Part shown: positions 9,879 through 19,064 of the stretch, one piece after another
How the letters are laid out: every line of letters starts with the position of its first letter
Position numbering within the stretch: the first letter of the stretch is position 1
NCBI RefSeq assembly: GCF_019443325.1
Contig: NZ_CP080383.1
Span: 1,302,001-1,366,000 of the forward strand
Source of the DNA: Cryobacterium sp. PAMC25264
GTDB lineage: Bacteria > Actinomycetota > Actinomycetes > Actinomycetales > Microbacteriaceae
Length of the DNA stretch: 64,000 nt
Reading direction: 5' to 3'
Notes under the pieces: generated by a model
The model's input: the letters and a program-made list of their open reading frames with translations, nothing else
What the model was told of the DNA's origin: nothing
Databases searched by the model: none
Position numbers and translations under genes: made by a program

Positions 9879-10960
9879 CCACCTATCTGCTCGCCGGCGG
9901 CGGAACCGCCGGCCATGTGAATCCGCTGCTCGCGGTGGCTGACGCGCTCCGCGCGCGCGACCCCGACGCCACGGTGCTCGTGCTCGGAACGAGCGAGGGC
10001 CTGGAGTCCCGGCTGGTTCCCGAGCGCGGCTACGAACTGCTCATCGTGCCCCGCCTCCCGTTCCCGCGTCGGCCCAACCGCGCCGCCCTGCGTTTCCTGC
10101 CCCGGTTCAACCGGGCGATCAACGAGGTTGCCGCCACCCTGCGCCGTCGCCAGGTGGACGTCGTGGTGGGTTTCGGCGGCTACGTGGCCACACCGGCGTA
10201 TCTCGCAGCCCGGCGCGCCGGAATCCCCATCGCCATCCACGAGGCCAACGCCAAGCCCGGCCTGGCCAACCGGCTCGGCTCGACCCTCACACACTCCGTG
10301 GGCGTCGCCTTCGCCGGGACCCGGCTCCGGCACGCCCGAGTCGTCGGCATGCCGCTTCGGCGCGAGATCGAGGTCCTCGACCGAGCCGGATCCCGCCCGG
10401 AGGGCCTGACCTTCTTCGGCCTGGCCGCCGACCTGCCCACACTGCTCGTGACAGGTGGGTCGCTCGGCGCACGCCGCATCAACCGCACCGTCGTGGACGC
10501 CGCCCCCGCGCTCGTCGCCGCCGGCTGGCAGGTGCTGCACATCACCGGAACCCAGGCAGAGGTCACCGACCCCGGACTGGACGGCTACCGGATGGTCGCC
10601 TACTGCGACCGGATGGACCTCGCGCTGTCGGTGGCCGACTTCGCGGTTTCGCGAGCCGGAGCCGCCACAGTGAGCGAACTGAGCGCCCTGGGCATTCCCG
10701 CAGCGTATGTGCCGTACCCGGTCGGCAACGGCGAACAGCGCTTCAACGCGGCCGATGTCGTGGCGGCTGGAGGCGGCATCCTCATCGACGATGCCCTGTT
10801 TCTGCCCGCGTGGATCGAATCGACCCTGCTGCCCCTGCTGCGGAAGCCGGGCAGTATCCAGGCGATGAGCGTCGCCGCCCGGTCCGTGGGCGTGCTCGAC
10901 GGCACCCGGCGCACGGTGGAGCTCATCGACCAGGCCGCGCGACGGCCGAAGCCCCGCTGA
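9875..10960 (+). CDS. murG: UDP-GlcNAc transferase MurG (lipid II synthesis)
   Basis: MurG transfers GlcNAc from UDP-GlcNAc onto lipid I at the inner face of the membrane. The 361-residue protein has the N-terminal glycine loop [16 protein letters not shown], then [16 protein letters not shown] (about residue 92), [14 protein letters not shown] (about 122), [14 protein letters not shown] (about 190) and the donor-binding region [16 protein letters not shown] (about 257). The ATG at 9875 overlaps the ftsW stop by 4 bases, and GAGGAACGG lies upstream. A 173-base gap follows before murC. Confidence 0.95.
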   Translation: MTTYLLAGGGTAGHVNPLLAVADALRARDPDATVLVLGTSEGLESRLVPERGYELLIVPRLPFPRRPNRAALRFLPRFNRAINEVAATLRRRQVDVVVGFGGYVATPAYLAARRAGIPIAIHEANAKPGLANRLGSTLTHSVGVAFAGTRLRHARVVGMPLRREIEVLDRAGSRPEGLTFFGLAADLPTLLVTGGSLGARRINRTVVDAAPALVAAGWQVLHITGTQAEVTDPGLDGYRMVAYCDRMDLALSVADFAVSRAGAATVSELSALGIPAAYVPYPVGNGEQRFNAADVVAAGGGILIDDALFLPAWIESTLLPLLRKPGSIQAMSVAARSVGVLDGTRRTVELIDQAARRPKPR

Positions 10961-11001
10961 CCGGTTCCCCCACCCTTCCCGGTGCCACCCCGGCACCGCC
11001 C

Positions 11002-11034
11002 CACAGCGCCCGACCACAGCGCCCGACCACAGCG
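11002..11034. repeat. 13-bp tandem repeat between murG and murC
   Basis: The unit CACAGCGCCCGAC occurs twice head to tail (11002-11014, 11015-11027), followed by a partial third copy. It lies in the 173-base murG-murC spacer, which otherwise holds no convincing gene. It is probably a replication-slippage repeat of no known function. Confidence 0.6.
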
Positions 11035-11133
11035 ACACCGACAGCGAGACCGGGTTCGACCTCACGTCGAGCGCCGCGTAACGTGGAACCAGACCCGCGC
11101 CTCCCCAGCTCCGCCAGCCAGAAAGACCGTCAC

Positions 11134-12543
11134 GTGATCAAGCCAGACCTCACCCTCATCGTTCCCGCAGACCTCGGAACCGTGCACTTCGTGGGCATCG
11201 GCGGTTCCGGGATGAGCGGCATCGCCCGCCTGTTCCTGGCCGCCGGGCACACCGTGACGGGCTCCGACGTGCGCGATTCCGACAACATCCAGGCGCTCCG
11301 CGCCCTGGGTGCGACCATCGCGATCGGACACGACGCCGCCAATGTCGGCGACGCCGACAGCCTCGTGGTCACCGGGGCCCTCTGGCAGGACAACCCGGAG
11401 TACGTCCTCGCGCTCGAACGCGGGCTGCCCGTGCTGCATCGCTCGCAGGCCCTCGCCTGGCTGATCCGCTCCCACCGGCTCGTCTCCGTGGCCGGCGCGC
11501 ACGGCAAGACCACGTCGACGGGCATGATCGTCACCGGGCTGCTCGGGCTCGGCCAGGACCCCAGCTTCGTCAACGGCGGTGTCATCGAATCCCTCGGCGT
11601 GAGCGCGGGCAGCGGCGCCGACGACCTCTTTGTCGTCGAGGCCGACGAATCCGACGGGTCCTTCCTGCTCTACAACACCGGGATCGCCCTCATCACCAAT
11701 GTGGACCCCGACCACCTCGACCACTACGGCTCGCTCGAGGCCTTCGAGGCGGCGTTCGTGCAGTTCGCCCAGAACGCCGGCGAGCTCGTGGTGGTCTCCT
11801 CCGACGACCCGGGTGCCGTGCATGTCACCGGCCGGCTCGAGGGCAAACGCATCATCACCTTCGGCGAGGCCGAGGACGCCACAGTGCGGGTGCACTCGAT
11901 CGACACCAACGGCCCGGTCGGCTTCACGGTGACCTGGGCGGGCATCGACTATTCAGCGACCCTGCGCATCCCCGGCCGCCACAACGCCATCAACGCCGCG
12001 GGCGCCTTCGCGGTTCTCGTCGGACTCGGCTTCGAGCCGGCCGCGTCGCTGGAAGCCATCGCGGCCTTCGGCGGGACCGAGCGCCGGTTCGAGCTGCACG
12101 GCACCGTGCGCGGTGTGAGCGTCTACGACGACTACGCGCACCACCCCACCGAAGTCGCCGCCGCCCTGTCGGCCGCCCGGACCGTCGTGGGCACCGGACG
12201 CATCATCGCCGTTCACCAGCCGCACCTGTACAGCCGCACACGGCTGTTCGCGCAGGAATTCGCGGACACGCTGGAGAAGTACGCGGACGAGACCATCGTG
12301 CTGGCCGTCTACGGCGCCCGCGAGGACCCGGAGCCCGGCGTCACGGGCGCCCTCGTCTCCGACCGCTTCCAGGACCCGACCCACGTCGCCTACATTCCCG
12401 AGTGGCAGGATGCCGCAGACTACTTGGGCAGCATCGCCCAGGAGGGAGACTTCGTCGTGACCCTCGGTTGCGGTGACGTCTACCGCATCGTTCCCCAGCT
12501 GCTCGCGTCGCTCAGCGTCGACACAGCGGCCGGGGCGCGCTGA
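11134..12543 (+). CDS. murC: UDP-MurNAc L-alanine ligase MurC
   Basis: MurC adds L-alanine to UDP-MurNAc, the first peptide-stem step. The 469-residue protein has the N-terminal [17 protein letters not shown] (about residue 14), the P-loop [14 protein letters not shown] (about 119), [12 protein letters not shown] (about 169), [12 protein letters not shown] (about 188) and the C-terminal [11 protein letters not shown] (about 331). I chose the GTG at 11134, just before the conserved start of the domain. The frame is open upstream, but that stretch is low-complexity spacer. It ends 25 bases before ftsQ. Confidence 0.93.
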   Translation: MIKPDLTLIVPADLGTVHFVGIGGSGMSGIARLFLAAGHTVTGSDVRDSDNIQALRALGATIAIGHDAANVGDADSLVVTGALWQDNPEYVLALERGLPVLHRSQALAWLIRSHRLVSVAGAHGKTTSTGMIVTGLLGLGQDPSFVNGGVIESLGVSAGSGADDLFVVEADESDGSFLLYNTGIALITNVDPDHLDHYGSLEAFEAAFVQFAQNAGELVVVSSDDPGAVHVTGRLEGKRIITFGEAEDATVRVHSIDTNGPVGFTVTWAGIDYSATLRIPGRHNAINAAGAFAVLVGLGFEPAASLEAIAAFGGTERRFELHGTVRGVSVYDDYAHHPTEVAAALSAARTVVGTGRIIAVHQPHLYSRTRLFAQEFADTLEKYADETIVLAVYGAREDPEPGVTGALVSDRFQDPTHVAYIPEWQDAADYLGSIAQEGDFVVTLGCGDVYRIVPQLLASLSVDTAAGAR

Positions 12544-12568
12544 TCATGCCCGCACGGATCTCGCGCGC

Positions 12569-13663
12569 ATGAAACGTCCCCCAGGGATCACCCCGGCGGG
12601 CCGACCGGGTGCCGGGGTGCCGCCGGAGCCCGAACCGGCAGCGACCCGGAAGCCTGCCGCCGCCGCACCGCGGCGGAAGTCCGCATCCCCCACGGCCGCA
12701 ACCCGGAAGGCCGCGCCCGGCGCGGCGGACCGAACGCGGGCAGAGCCTGACGCGACGACCGAACCGATCGCACTGCCGCCGCTTTCCGCGGCCGGCACCC
12801 AGCCCGGCTTCGGGTCCGGAAGCTCTGCCTCCGATGCCCAGACGGCACCGTCGGCCTGGTCCCGGTTGACCGGTTCCCGCGGCGCCGGAGTGTCCGGTGC
12901 CGGCTCCGATTCCGGCGCCAACCCGGACGCCGCCGGTGAGACGGCGGCCGAGCCCCCACTCACCGCCCGGAGCGCCCGAGCGCGGCTCCGCGCGGCCCGG
13001 CGCGCCCGCAAACAGTACGAACGCAGCGAGGTCCGCCGGTTCACCTCCAGGTCCCGCCGCCGTCGCAACCTCTGGATCGCCGCGGCCGGCACCGTCGCCG
13101 CCCTCGTCGCGTTCGTGCTGGTGGGAGTGTTCTCCCCGCTCATGGCACTGCGCACCATCGAGGTGACCGGCACCAACCGCATCCCCGCGTCCGACGTCAT
13201 CCAGGCTCTCGACGGCCAGCTCGGCACCCCGCTGCCGCTCGTCGACCTCGCCGAGGTCAAACGTGAGCTCAGCGAATTCACCCTGATCCGCAGCTACGTC
13301 ACGGAGAGCCGCCCACCGGACACCCTCGTCGTGCGCATCATCGAACGTGAACCCGTAGGAGCGATCGCCTCGGCGACCGGCTTCGACCTCGTCGACGCGG
13401 CCGGGGTTGTCATCCAGTCCAGCGCAGACCGGCCGGCGGGGTACCCCATCATCACGGCCACCGGGGGAGCCAGCGGTGCCGGCTTCCAGGCGGCCGTCGC
13501 CGTGGTGTGGGCGCTCCCGGAGGGCATCCGCAGCCAGCTCGACAGCGTCGCGGCCGCCACCAAGGACGACGTCACCCTCACCCTCACCGGGGAGCGCGGG
13601 TGGTGTGGGGCAACGCCGAACGGTCCGAGTACAAGGCCGTCGTCCTCAGCGCGCTCATCGTGA
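12569..13663 (+). CDS. ftsQ: Cell division protein FtsQ, 3' end frameshifted
   Basis: FtsQ is a bitopic divisome protein that binds FtsB and FtsL. There is a long Pro/Ala/Arg-rich cytoplasmic region (residues 1-165), one membrane helix (NLWIAAAGTVAALVAFVLV, about 168-186), a POTRA domain (ALRTIEVTGTNRIPASDVI, about 192) and a beta domain. The frame as read ends in an unrelated tail at 13663. The expected C-terminus (VVWGNAERSEYKAVVLSALI, ending DSAVVR) lies in another frame and runs to 13728. One missing base near 13597, in CGCGGGTGG, explains this. The intact gene would therefore be 12569-13728. Confidence 0.85.
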   Translation: MKRPPGITPAGRPGAGVPPEPEPAATRKPAAAAPRRKSASPTAATRKAAPGAADRTRAEPDATTEPIALPPLSAAGTQPGFGSGSSASDAQTAPSAWSRLTGSRGAGVSGAGSDSGANPDAAGETAAEPPLTARSARARLRAARRARKQYERSEVRRFTSRSRRRRNLWIAAAGTVAALVAFVLVGVFSPLMALRTIEVTGTNRIPASDVIQALDGQLGTPLPLVDLAEVKRELSEFTLIRSYVTESRPPDTLVVRIIEREPVGAIASATGFDLVDAAGVVIQSSADRPAGYPIITATGGASGAGFQAAVAVVWALPEGIRSQLDSVAAATKDDVTLTLTGERGWCGATPNGPSTRPSSSARSS

Positions 13664-13834
13664 GCCATCCGGTGGGCAGTGTCACCGAGTACGACGTCTC
13701 CTCACCCGATAGCGCCGTCGTCCGCTGAGCCGGCTCCGGGCGATGGATCGGCTCCCCAGAGCCCGGTTCCGCTGGGATCGCGCTGAGTATTCGCGACACG
13801 CGGGCGCGCCTCCCCATGGCGCCTCGCCTGGGAC

Positions 13835-13850
13835 CTAATTTCGAATTTAG
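13835..13850. promoter_or_regulatory. AT-rich near-palindrome upstream of ftsZ
   Basis: CTAATTTCGAATTTAG is a near-perfect palindrome in an AT-rich stretch (about 13835-13905) that stands out in GC-rich DNA. It lies about 65 bases before the ftsZ start and probably belongs to the ftsZ promoter region. No regulator can be named from the sequence. Confidence 0.35.
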
Positions 13851-13915
13851 GAATTGCATACTCAGCATAACTTTAAGCCTCGAGTAGAGGTTTAGGGTTC
13901 CACCGGAGGCCGGAC

Positions 13916-15103
13916 GTGTCAACTAATCAGAACTACCTAGCAGTCATCAAGGTTGTTGGAATCGGCGGAGGCGGCGTCAACGCCGTCAACCGCATGATCG
14001 AGCTCGGCCTCCGCGGGGTCGAATTCATCGCCATCAATACGGATGCCCAGGCACTCCTGATGAGCGATGCCGACGTCAAGCTCGACGTCGGCCGCGACCT
14101 CACCCGGGGTCTCGGCGCCGGAGCGGACCCCGAGGTCGGCCGCCGTGCCGCCGAGGACCACGCCGAGGAAATCGAAGAGGCGCTGGCCGGAGCCGACATG
14201 GTCTTCGTCACCGCCGGCGAGGGTGGTGGCACCGGCACGGGTGGCGCGCCCGTCGTTGCCCGCATCGCCAAGTCCATCGGCGCCCTCACCATCGGTGTGG
14301 TCACCAAGCCGTTCGGCTTCGAGGGCAAGCGCCGCCAGGCCCAGGCCGAGACCGGCGTCGCCTCGCTCAAGAACGAGGTCGACACTCTCATCGTCGTGCC
14401 GAACGACCGGCTGCTGGAAATCAGCGACCGCGGCATCAGCATGCTCGAGGCTTTCGCCACCGCGGACCAGGTGCTCCTGGCCGGTGTGCAGGGCATCACC
14501 GACCTGATCACCACGCCGGGTCTGATCAACCTCGACTTCGCCGACGTCAAGTCGGTCATGCAGGGCGCCGGTTCCGCCCTCATGGGCATCGGTTCCTCCC
14601 GCGGGGCCGACCGGGCCATCAAGGCGGCGGAACTCGCCGTGGCCTCGCCGCTGCTCGAGGCGTCGATCGACGGCGCCCACGGGGTGCTGCTGTCCATCCA
14701 GGGCGGCTCCAACCTCGGTATCTTCGAGATCAACGACGCGGCCCGCCTGGTGCAGGAAGCCGTGCACCCCGAGGCCAACATCATCTTCGGTGCCGTCATC
14801 GACGACACCCTGGGTGACGAGGTGCGGGTCACCGTCATCGCGGCCGGCTTCGATGGCGGTGAGCCCGGCGCCAAGGTTGCCGAGGTCCGCCGCTCCGACC
14901 TGGTCGCTGCAGGAGTGGCCGCCGGAGTCTCCGGTGGAGCCGCCGGCGCCATCGCCGGCGCCGCAGCCGCATCCGACGGTGTCACGACCGCCGAGCCCGC
15001 CGGTTCGGTCTGGTCGACCGATGCCGCCGCGAGCACTCCCGTCGCCGACCCCGCTTTCGAGGACGATTCAGACGACCTGGACATCCCCGACTTCCTCAAG
15101 TGA
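13916..15103 (+). CDS. ftsZ: Cell division GTPase FtsZ
   Basis: FtsZ is the tubulin-like GTPase that forms the division ring. The 395-residue protein has the N-terminal [15 protein letters not shown], the tubulin signature [15 protein letters not shown] (about residue 102), [11 protein letters not shown] (about 162) and the T7 loop [12 protein letters not shown] (about 204). A variable Ala/Gly linker follows, then the conserved C-terminal tail [10 protein letters not shown], which binds SepF and other membrane anchors. The GTG start follows GGAGGC by 6 bases. A 187-base gap to ftsQ (counted from 13728) leaves room for its own promoter. Confidence 0.97.
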   Translation: MSTNQNYLAVIKVVGIGGGGVNAVNRMIELGLRGVEFIAINTDAQALLMSDADVKLDVGRDLTRGLGAGADPEVGRRAAEDHAEEIEEALAGADMVFVTAGEGGGTGTGGAPVVARIAKSIGALTIGVVTKPFGFEGKRRQAQAETGVASLKNEVDTLIVVPNDRLLEISDRGISMLEAFATADQVLLAGVQGITDLITTPGLINLDFADVKSVMQGAGSALMGIGSSRGADRAIKAAELAVASPLLEASIDGAHGVLLSIQGGSNLGIFEINDAARLVQEAVHPEANIIFGAVIDDTLGDEVRVTVIAAGFDGGEPGAKVAEVRRSDLVAAGVAAGVSGGAAGAIAGAAAASDGVTTAEPAGSVWSTDAAASTPVADPAFEDDSDDLDIPDFLK

Positions 15104-15137
15104 TGCCGCGGTCGCTCTCGGTAGCGCGGGGTCCGTC

Positions 15138-15863
15138 ATGACGGACCCCGCGCTGGTCGAGCGGTTGGCCGGAGTGCGCGACGGCATAGCCGACGCCGCC
15201 CGCCGTGCCGGCCGTCCGGTCGAGGAGATCACGACAGTCGTGGTGACCAAATTCCAGCCGGTGAGCCTCGTTCGCGAGCTCGTCCAGCTCGGGGTGCGGG
15301 ACTTCGGCGAGAGCCGCCACCAGGAGGCCCAGGCCAAGGCCGCCGACCTGGGCGGGTCGGACATCCGGTGGCACTTCGTCGGACAGCTGCAGGGCAAGAA
15401 AGCCCGCCAGGTGCGGGCATACTCGTCGGTTATCCACTCGGTCGACCGGGAGTCCCTGGTGACCGCGCTGGGTGCCCCCGTTGGCGCTGCAGAGGGTGCG
15501 AACGCTGACAATGGCGTGAAGGTCGACTGCTTCGTGCAGGTCAACCTGACCGACGATCCCGCCAGGGGCGGGGTCTCGATCGCCAACCTTGCACAGCTGG
15601 TCGAGCGGGTGCTCGAATCCGACGGACTCACCCTGCTCGGCCTGATGGCCGTGGCACCGCTCGGCGCCGAACCGAGGCGCTCCTTTGCCATGGTCAGCGA
15701 GCTGGGGGCGCAGATGCGCCAGATCGCCCCCGACGCCCGATACCTGTCGATGGGCATGTCCCAGGACTACGCAGCCGCCATCGCCGAGGGCGCGACACAC
15801 CTGCGAATTGGCACCGCAATCACCGGGAATCGCCCGGCACCGGTTAATCTGAAAACGTCGTAA
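15138..15863 (+). CDS. yggS: Pyridoxal phosphate homeostasis protein (YggS/PLPBP family)
   Basis: This 241-residue alanine-racemase-fold protein binds pyridoxal 5'-phosphate and helps control free PLP and amino-acid balance; no enzymatic reaction is established. The PLP lysine is in [12 protein letters not shown] (about residue 36), followed by [13 protein letters not shown] (about 56), [14 protein letters not shown] (about 78) and a C-terminal [20 protein letters not shown] (about 205) that binds phosphate. The ATG at 15138 is the first good start after ftsZ. Its position between ftsZ and sepF is the standard order in actinobacteria and firmicutes. Confidence 0.93.
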   Translation: MTDPALVERLAGVRDGIADAARRAGRPVEEITTVVVTKFQPVSLVRELVQLGVRDFGESRHQEAQAKAADLGGSDIRWHFVGQLQGKKARQVRAYSSVIHSVDRESLVTALGAPVGAAEGANADNGVKVDCFVQVNLTDDPARGGVSIANLAQLVERVLESDGLTLLGLMAVAPLGAEPRRSFAMVSELGAQMRQIAPDARYLSMGMSQDYAAAIAEGATHLRIGTAITGNRPAPVNLKTS

Positions 15864-15882
15864 TACCAACACGGAGGTAGAG

Positions 15883-16389
15883 ATGTCCAACCCGCTCAAG
15901 AAAACCATGGTCTACCTGGGTCTGGCAGACGAAGAGCTGGAATATGAGGAACCCGCTAAGGCTCCCGTCTCCACGCTCCCCACCCAGTCCGCGCACGCGG
16001 CGCCGACCCACGCCAGCACGGCGAATGCCTCGCACTCGTCCGGCCGCGCACCGGTCACGCCCCTGCACAAGACCTCCACCCCCAAGAATGTTGTCGTGTC
16101 TGAAATGAACGAGATCCTCACCGTCCACCCGCGTCAGTACCGCGACGCGCAGGTGATCGCCGAGTCCTTCCGTGAGGGCATCCCGGTCATCATCAACCTC
16201 TCCCAGATGAGCGATGCGGATGCGCGCCGTCTGATCGACTTCGCCAGCGGTTTGTCCCAGGGGCTGTACGGCAAGATCGAGCGTGTCACCGCCAAGGTCT
16301 TCCTGCTGTCGCCGTCGCACGTGGTCATCTCCGGTGACAACGCCGCAGAGGAGGGGGACACCGATTCCTCCTTCTTCGCCCAGTCCTAA
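15883..16389 (+). CDS. sepF: Cell division protein SepF
   Basis: SepF is the membrane anchor that tethers FtsZ and is essential in actinobacteria that lack FtsA. The 168-residue protein starts with the short amphipathic membrane-binding helix [16 protein letters not shown], followed by an acidic and Pro/Ala-rich linker. The SepF domain (about residues 75-160) has [18 protein letters not shown] and [28 protein letters not shown] lies just before the ATG. It is co-directional with yggS (19-base gap) and yggT (6-base gap). Confidence 0.95.
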   Translation: MSNPLKKTMVYLGLADEELEYEEPAKAPVSTLPTQSAHAAPTHASTANASHSSGRAPVTPLHKTSTPKNVVVSEMNEILTVHPRQYRDAQVIAESFREGIPVIINLSQMSDADARRLIDFASGLSQGLYGKIERVTAKVFLLSPSHVVISGDNAAEEGDTDSSFFAQS

Positions 16390-16395
16390 CGCAAC

Positions 16396-16692
16396 GTGTC
16401 TGTAGTCTCCCTGATCGGGGCGCTGCTCTATTACGTGCTCCTGCTCTACTTCTTCGTGATGTGGGGCCGGTTCATCGTCGACCTGGTTCGCGGTGTCAAC
16501 CGGTCCTGGCGCCCGCACGGCGTGGTGCTCGTACTCATCGAGTTCGTGTACACCGTGACGGATCCGCCGGTTAATTTCTTCCGCCGTCTTTTCCCGCCGC
16601 TGCGCGTAGGCCCGATTGCCTTCGACTTCGGGTGGAGCCTGACGATGCTCTGCGTGATCATCGGCATGTGGATTACGGCGATTCTGTTCTGA
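16396..16692 (+). CDS. YggT family integral membrane protein
   Basis: This 98-residue protein has two hydrophobic segments (about residues 4-24 and 76-96) around a conserved loop, YTVTDPPVNFFRRLFPPL, that is the signature of YggT proteins. The family is linked to osmotic and division phenotypes in several bacteria, but its biochemical role is not settled. The GTG start is 6 bases after sepF. The order sepF-yggT-divIVA is typical of Gram-positive dcw clusters. Confidence 0.9.
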   Translation: MSVVSLIGALLYYVLLLYFFVMWGRFIVDLVRGVNRSWRPHGVVLVLIEFVYTVTDPPVNFFRRLFPPLRVGPIAFDFGWSLTMLCVIIGMWITAILF

Positions 16693-16827
16693 CCCGGAGC
16701 CCGACCACGGCCCCGGCATGTATTCTGGATCGATGGCGGCCAACCGCCCCGGTACCTACCGGGTGCGGATTGCGCCTAAGCACGTGTTCGCACAACTGTT
16801 CGCAATTAAGTTTTGAGGTGGAAAGCC

Positions 16828-17505
16828 ATGGCGCTAACTCCGGAAGATGTAGTCAACAAGCGGTTCCAGTCGACCAAGTTCCGTGAGGGATATGACCAGG
16901 ACGAGGTTGACGACTTCCTCGACGAGGTCGTTGTCGAGCTGCGTCGTCTGACCCAGGAGAACGAGGACCTCAAGGCCCGTCTCTCCGGCGGCGAGACGGC
17001 TGCCCCCGTCAGCGCAGCCCCTGTCAGCGCAGCGCCGGCCAAGGCCGCCGAGCCCGTGAACACCCCGGAGCCCGTCGCAGAGCCGGTCGCCGCAGTGGTT
17101 CCCGCGCCCGTCGCCGCGGCCCCGGCGCCCGCAGCCGAGGTCGACGAGACCGCCGGCACGACCAACCTGCTGCAGCTGGCCCGCCGCCTGCACGAGGAGC
17201 ACGTCAAGGAAGGCGCCGAGAAGCGCGACGCCCTGATCGCGGAGGGTCACGCCACGGCGGCCCGCGTCATCGCGGAGTCCGAAGCCAAGCAGCGCGCGCA
17301 GATCAACATCCTCGACAAGGAGCGTTCGGTCCTCGAGAACAAGATCGAGGAACTGCGCACCTTCGAGCGCGAGTACCGCCAGAAGCTGAAGAGCTACATC
17401 GAGGGTCAGCTTCGCGACCTCGACTCCGCCTCGCCTGTCGGCGCCGGTGCGGGCAAGGACTCGGGCAACTCGCCGAAGGCGAGCTTCCAGGGCTTTGGCG
17501 CGTAA
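16828..17505 (+). CDS. divIVA: DivIVA/Wag31 polar growth scaffold
   Basis: DivIVA (Wag31 in mycobacteria) marks curved membrane at poles and septa and organises wall synthesis. The 225-residue protein begins with the lipid-binding domain: LTPEDVVNKRFQSTKFREGY and the acidic helix QDEVDDFLDEVVVELRRLT. A low-complexity Ala/Pro/Val linker (about residues 58-112) follows, then a long coiled coil (about 118-205) with EAKQRAQINILDKERSVLE. The ATG at 16828 is preceded by GAGGTGGAAA. The 3' end overlaps the likely lspA start by 11 bases. Confidence 0.95.
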   Translation: MALTPEDVVNKRFQSTKFREGYDQDEVDDFLDEVVVELRRLTQENEDLKARLSGGETAAPVSAAPVSAAPAKAAEPVNTPEPVAEPVAAVVPAPVAAAPAPAAEVDETAGTTNLLQLARRLHEEHVKEGAEKRDALIAEGHATAARVIAESEAKQRAQINILDKERSVLENKIEELRTFEREYRQKLKSYIEGQLRDLDSASPVGAGAGKDSGNSPKASFQGFGA

Positions 17506-18079
17506 CACTCCCACGAAGGTCAGTCACCGCGCCCTTCTCGTCCTGGCCCTCGTGGCCCTGGGCGGGTATGCGTTCGATCAGATCAGTAAAGCCCTCGTCG
17601 TCTCATCGATGACCGAGGGCGAGACCGCCCGGGTTCTGGGTGATGTGCTTCAACTGCACTTCATCCGGAACCCCGGTGCGGCCTTCTCCTTCGCCACCGG
17701 CCTCACTTGGGTGTTCTCACTCATTGCGGCCGGTGTCGTTGTGTTCATCGTGTGGTTCGCCCGCCGCATCCGCTCGCTTCGGTGGGCCACGGTTTTCGGT
17801 CTCCTGCTCGGGGGCGTGCTCGGCAATCTCACCGACCGCCTGTTCCGTGAGCCGAGTTTCGGCCTCGGCCATGTGGTCGACTTCATCTCCACCCCCTGGA
17901 TGATGCCGGCGATCTACAACATCGCCGACTCCTGCATCGTCGTGAGCATGGTGATCTTCATGCTGCTGACGATTCGTGGCATCGGCCTTGACGGCCGCCG
18001 CACCACCTCGGCGGATGCAGCAGCATCAGCCGCCGACGAGTCGCCGGCAACCCCGGCCCCCCTCGTCACCCCCAACTGA
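17495..18079 (+). CDS. lspA: Lipoprotein signal peptidase LspA
   Basis: LspA is the aspartic protease of the membrane that cleaves signal peptides of prolipoproteins after lipidation. Four membrane helices are visible, with the catalytic aspartates in [11 protein letters not shown] and [11 protein letters not shown] and the conserved N-terminal DQISKALV and RNPGAAFSF motifs. The start is uncertain. I chose the TTG at 17495, overlapping divIVA by 11 bases, which gives 194 residues; an internal GTG at 17552 would be shorter. The tail after the last helix is Ala/Pro-rich. A substrate in this window is the lipoprotein at 31812. Confidence 0.9.
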   Translation: MARNTPTKVSHRALLVLALVALGGYAFDQISKALVVSSMTEGETARVLGDVLQLHFIRNPGAAFSFATGLTWVFSLIAAGVVVFIVWFARRIRSLRWATVFGLLLGGVLGNLTDRLFREPSFGLGHVVDFISTPWMMPAIYNIADSCIVVSMVIFMLLTIRGIGLDGRRTTSADAAASAADESPATPAPLVTPN

Positions 18080-18087
18080 ACGGCATC

Positions 18088-19008
18088 ATGGAAAACCGAG
18101 CCCTTCCCCTCCCAGACGGCCTGGACGGTGTGCGCGTCGACGCGGGCATCGCCAAGCTCTTCGGTTTCTCCCGGAGCTTTGCGGCCGAGATCGCCGAGTC
18201 CGACGGAGTCACCCTCGACGGAGTCGTGGTCGGCAAGTCCGACAAGCTACGCGCCGGGGCGTGGCTGGATGTGAGCTGGGCACCCAAGCAGGACCTGGTG
18301 ATCGTTCCCATCGCCGTGCCGGATCTCACGATCGTGCATGACGACGACGACATCGTCGTGATCAACAAGCCCTCCGGCGTCGCCGCACACCCCAGCGTGG
18401 GCTGGACCGGCCCCACGGTGCTTGGCGCCCTCGCCGCCGCCGGGTACCGGATCGCCACGTCCGGCGCGTCAGAACGGGCCGGCATCGTGCACCGCCTCGA
18501 CGTCGGTACGAGCGGCCTGATGGTCGTGGCCAAGTCCGAGGCCGCCTATACGCACCTCAAGCGAGCCTTCCACGACCGCGAGGTCGACAAGATCTACCAT
18601 GCCGTCGTGCAGGGCCACCCCGATCCGTCCAGCGGCACCATCGACGCTCCCATCGGGCGCCACCCGCGCTCGGACTGGAAGTTTGCCGTGATCGCCGGCG
18701 GCAAGGACTCCGTCACGCACTACGAGACCCTCGAGGCCTTCCCGTCAGCGTCGCTGCTCGAGGTGCACCTGGAAACCGGGCGCACCCACCAGATCCGCGT
18801 GCACATGGCCGCCCAGCGGCATCCGTGTGTCGGTGACGCCATGTACGGCGCCGACGCGAAGATCTCGGCCAGACTCGGCCTCACCCGACAGTGGCTCGTG
18901 GCCAAACAACTCTCCTTCGAGCACCCGTCCAGCCGCGAATGGGTCACCTTCGATGCGGAGTACCCGGACGACCTGGCCGACGCCCTGCGTATCCTGCGCG
19001 GCGATTAG
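18088..19008 (+). CDS. RluA/RluD-family 23S rRNA pseudouridine synthase
   Basis: This 306-residue protein has an N-terminal S4-like RNA-binding domain ([19 protein letters not shown], about residue 11) and a pseudouridine synthase domain with the catalytic aspartate in [19 protein letters not shown] (about residue 131). It also has [13 protein letters not shown] (about 229) and GDAMYG. Such enzymes isomerise specific uridines, usually in helix 69 of 23S rRNA for RluD, but the exact target cannot be read from sequence. It starts 8 bases after lspA, a frequent lspA-rluD pairing. Confidence 0.92.
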   Translation: MENRALPLPDGLDGVRVDAGIAKLFGFSRSFAAEIAESDGVTLDGVVVGKSDKLRAGAWLDVSWAPKQDLVIVPIAVPDLTIVHDDDDIVVINKPSGVAAHPSVGWTGPTVLGALAAAGYRIATSGASERAGIVHRLDVGTSGLMVVAKSEAAYTHLKRAFHDREVDKIYHAVVQGHPDPSSGTIDAPIGRHPRSDWKFAVIAGGKDSVTHYETLEAFPSASLLEVHLETGRTHQIRVHMAAQRHPCVGDAMYGADAKISARLGLTRQWLVAKQLSFEHPSSREWVTFDAEYPDDLADALRILRGD

Positions 19009-19064
19009 GCTGGAATATCACCCTCCTTCTCCATCAGTACAACCCCAGAGCAGCTGGAGCAGTC

